Of a stretch of DNA of 7,398 nt, positions 6,076 through 7,398 are shown piece after piece (within the stretch, counting starts at the first letter, position 1; every line of letters starts with the position of its first letter). Position numbers and translations under genes: made by a program. A model generated the notes under the pieces. The model was not told where the DNA came from. It did no database searches and saw only the letters and a program-made list of their open reading frames with translations. Origin of the DNA: Bacillota bacterium (GTDB taxonomy: Bacteria; Bacillota; Clostridia; Lachnospirales; Lachnospiraceae); NCBI GenBank assembly GCA_023425485.1, contig JAFACO010000328.1, positions 1 to 7,398 of the forward strand. Direction: 5' to 3'.

Positions 6076-7398
6076 TTATTTTGTTACAACAACTTTAATT
6101 TTAGTCTCAATGCCTCCAACTTTTGCAACAACATAGTCTGTACCCGTAGAGACAGCAGTTGCTTTACCCGTTAATTTGTTAATCGAAACTATTGACTTTT
6201 TAGTTGTTGACCATTGAATCTCTTTAGTGTCGTACCCTGTAGCATTTGCTGTAAAGGTAAAAGATTCTCCTAACGATAGCTTACTAACACTTGCAGTTAC
6301 TTTAATGGATGGTTTCTTTACCTTAACTGTTGTAGTTACTACTTTGGTTTTCCCGCTGTAAAGAGTAATCTTTGTTTTAATCACAGTAGTACCAACTCCG
6401 ACTGCTGTAATTTTACCATTTGCATTTACTTTAGCTACCTTTGAATTGCTACTTGAGTACGAAACAGTAACTCCTCCAATGGCATCCTGCGAGGTTTTAT
6501 CCTTTTGTTTTGTCACTAATTCCATTGTGCTTGGCAAATCAACTTTAATTTGTGTCGTAGTTCCCTTACTTCCTCCATAATAAAGTGTCTTACTTGCAGG
6601 ATAAACTGCAATCTGATCTACTAAAGAAGTTGTAAGAGTACTCTCTGCGGATTTAGGTAATAAAACATATTCTGAACAGTGCAAAATATTAATTGTTATA
6701 TATCCATCTTTACTAACAACATAATTTGAACTGTATGGAAGTGTTTCAAGTTTACTTGTTTTTGGATTAAAGTGATATGCATAAATCTTTTCACCTGCTT
6801 TAATATCATCTTGATTACCAACATAAACCTTTACACCGGACTGTGCTGGCAATACTCCAACATGATTGAAGCTTACTACAATTCCATTATTAGATTTTGA
6901 ATTGGCTAAAACCTTACCTACTACCTCATTATCTAAAACCTTAGATACAGAAAGTGATAGATTAACATCTTCAGGCTTACTATTTGAAGTTGCAAGATCT
7001 TTCCCAGAAAAAGTCCAACTATATTGTTCCTTACCGTTTTCATCTATTACAGCTACTGTTATATCATTGCCGGATTTTGATGCCTCTTGTAATAATGCTG
7101 AATCAAGATCAATATTTGATACTTGAATTCGATTATCTGCAAGAATGCTATTAGGTACAGTAACTGTTAAATTAACCTTGGACACTTCTTCCTGCTTCAT
7201 TAATTCCACTACACTTTGTGAAGATACAGGAATACTTAATTTAAGCTTCTCACCCTCAGGCTGCTGGGTTACTTTATTTAGAATATCTTCTACTGGTAAC
7301 TTAATTTCTGCTGCTACACTTCCTGTAGCTTTATCCTGTGTGATACTTAACTTAATATTTAATCCGTCTTTACTTACCTCTTCAACCTTAGGTGTGGG
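6076..7398 (-). CDS. Large Ig-like (Big_2) surface protein, 3' part
   Basis: The reading frame is open from the window edge to the stop at 6076 (440 codons visible), so the start lies outside; an in-frame GTG at 7209 is only an internal valine. Numbering from the edge, residues about 1-255 are a beta-rich extracellular-type region. They include a module with a GIVVSFNHVGVLP strand, an AYHFNPKTSKLETLP segment and a closing DGYITINILHCSEYVLLP, a style I associate with clostridial surface proteins. Two bacterial Ig-like Big_2 domains follow, about 261-360 (SSSNSKVAKVNANGKITAVGVGTTVI) and about 363-440 (WSTTKKSIVSINKLTGKATAV), each with the family's closing beta strands. The protein ends right after the second domain, with no LPxTG signal and no membrane segment, so any cell-wall anchor must be further N-terminal. 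The role is probably adhesion, carbohydrate or matrix binding, but the ligand is unknown. A terminator follows. Confidence 0.85.
   Translation of the reverse strand, partial: PTPKVEEVSKDGLNIKLSITQDKATGSVAAEIKLPVEDILNKVTQQPEGEKLKLSIPVSSQSVVELMKQEEVSKVNLTVTVPNSILADNRIQVSNIDLDSALLQEASKSGNDITVAVIDENGKEQYSWTFSGKDLATSNSKPEDVNLSLSVSKVLDNEVVGKVLANSKSNNGIVVSFNHVGVLPAQSGVKVYVGNQDDIKAGEKIYAYHFNPKTSKLETLPYSSNYVVSKDGYITINILHCSEYVLLPKSAESTLTTSLVDQIAVYPASKTLYYGGSKGTTTQIKVDLPSTMELVTKQKDKTSQDAIGGVTVSYSSSNSKVAKVNANGKITAVGVGTTVIKTKITLYSGKTKVVTTTVKVKKPSIKVTASVSKLSLGESFTFTANATGYDTKEIQWSTTKKSIVSINKLTGKATAVSTGTDYVVAKVGGIETKIKVVVTK

Noticed and set aside
7207..7209. GTG as the start codon of the surface protein gene
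   Set aside because: The same frame stays open for 63 more codons to the window edge with matching composition, and no ribosome binding site precedes this GTG.

Overview
The window is AT-rich and has six genes, all on the minus strand. Gene content and protein style suggest a low-GC Gram-positive anaerobe of the Clostridia, plausibly a Lachnospiraceae member close to Lachnoclostridium. The signs are a compact FeoA/FeoB pair, QueH in place of QueG, a clostridial-type class I aminotransferase, a surface protein with bacterial Ig-like (Big_2) domains, and strong GGAGG ribosome binding sites. The organism call is an inference from style, not from a marker gene.

In transcription order, from the right edge leftwards: (1) 7398-6076, the 3' part of a large surface protein gene whose start lies outside the window, closed by a good Rho-independent terminator (6035-5994). 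(2) A convincing promoter (5876-5848) and a leader of about 110 nt with possible alternative pairings, then a class I PLP aminotransferase (5729-4539). (3) A 191-bp inverted-repeat element starting 10 bases after that stop codon (4528-4338). (4) hisC (4248-3166), histidinol-phosphate aminotransferase, with a small hairpin directly against its Shine-Dalgarno sequence. (5) A shorter, 97-bp copy of the same element (3198-3102) that overlaps the hisC 3' end and encodes its last ten codons and stop. (6) queH (3029-2385), an iron-sulfur epoxyqueuosine reductase. (7) An AT-rich promoter-like stretch and a hairpin leader, then feoA-feoB (2253-158), translationally coupled ferrous iron uptake genes. 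The last 157 bases hold only a weak hairpin.

The genes are mostly ordinary housekeeping functions (iron uptake, tRNA modification, amino-acid metabolism) and do not form one pathway. The most interesting signal is the pair of inverted-repeat elements. They share terminal arms, share internal-loop sequences that are better conserved than the arms, show two compensatory base-pair changes, differ by a 94-bp interior domain, and sit in the same orientation at the 3' ends of two unrelated aminotransferase genes. They look like a small dispersed repeat family of the ERIC/BOX/RUP kind, or a structured 3'-UTR RNA, which I do not recognise by name.
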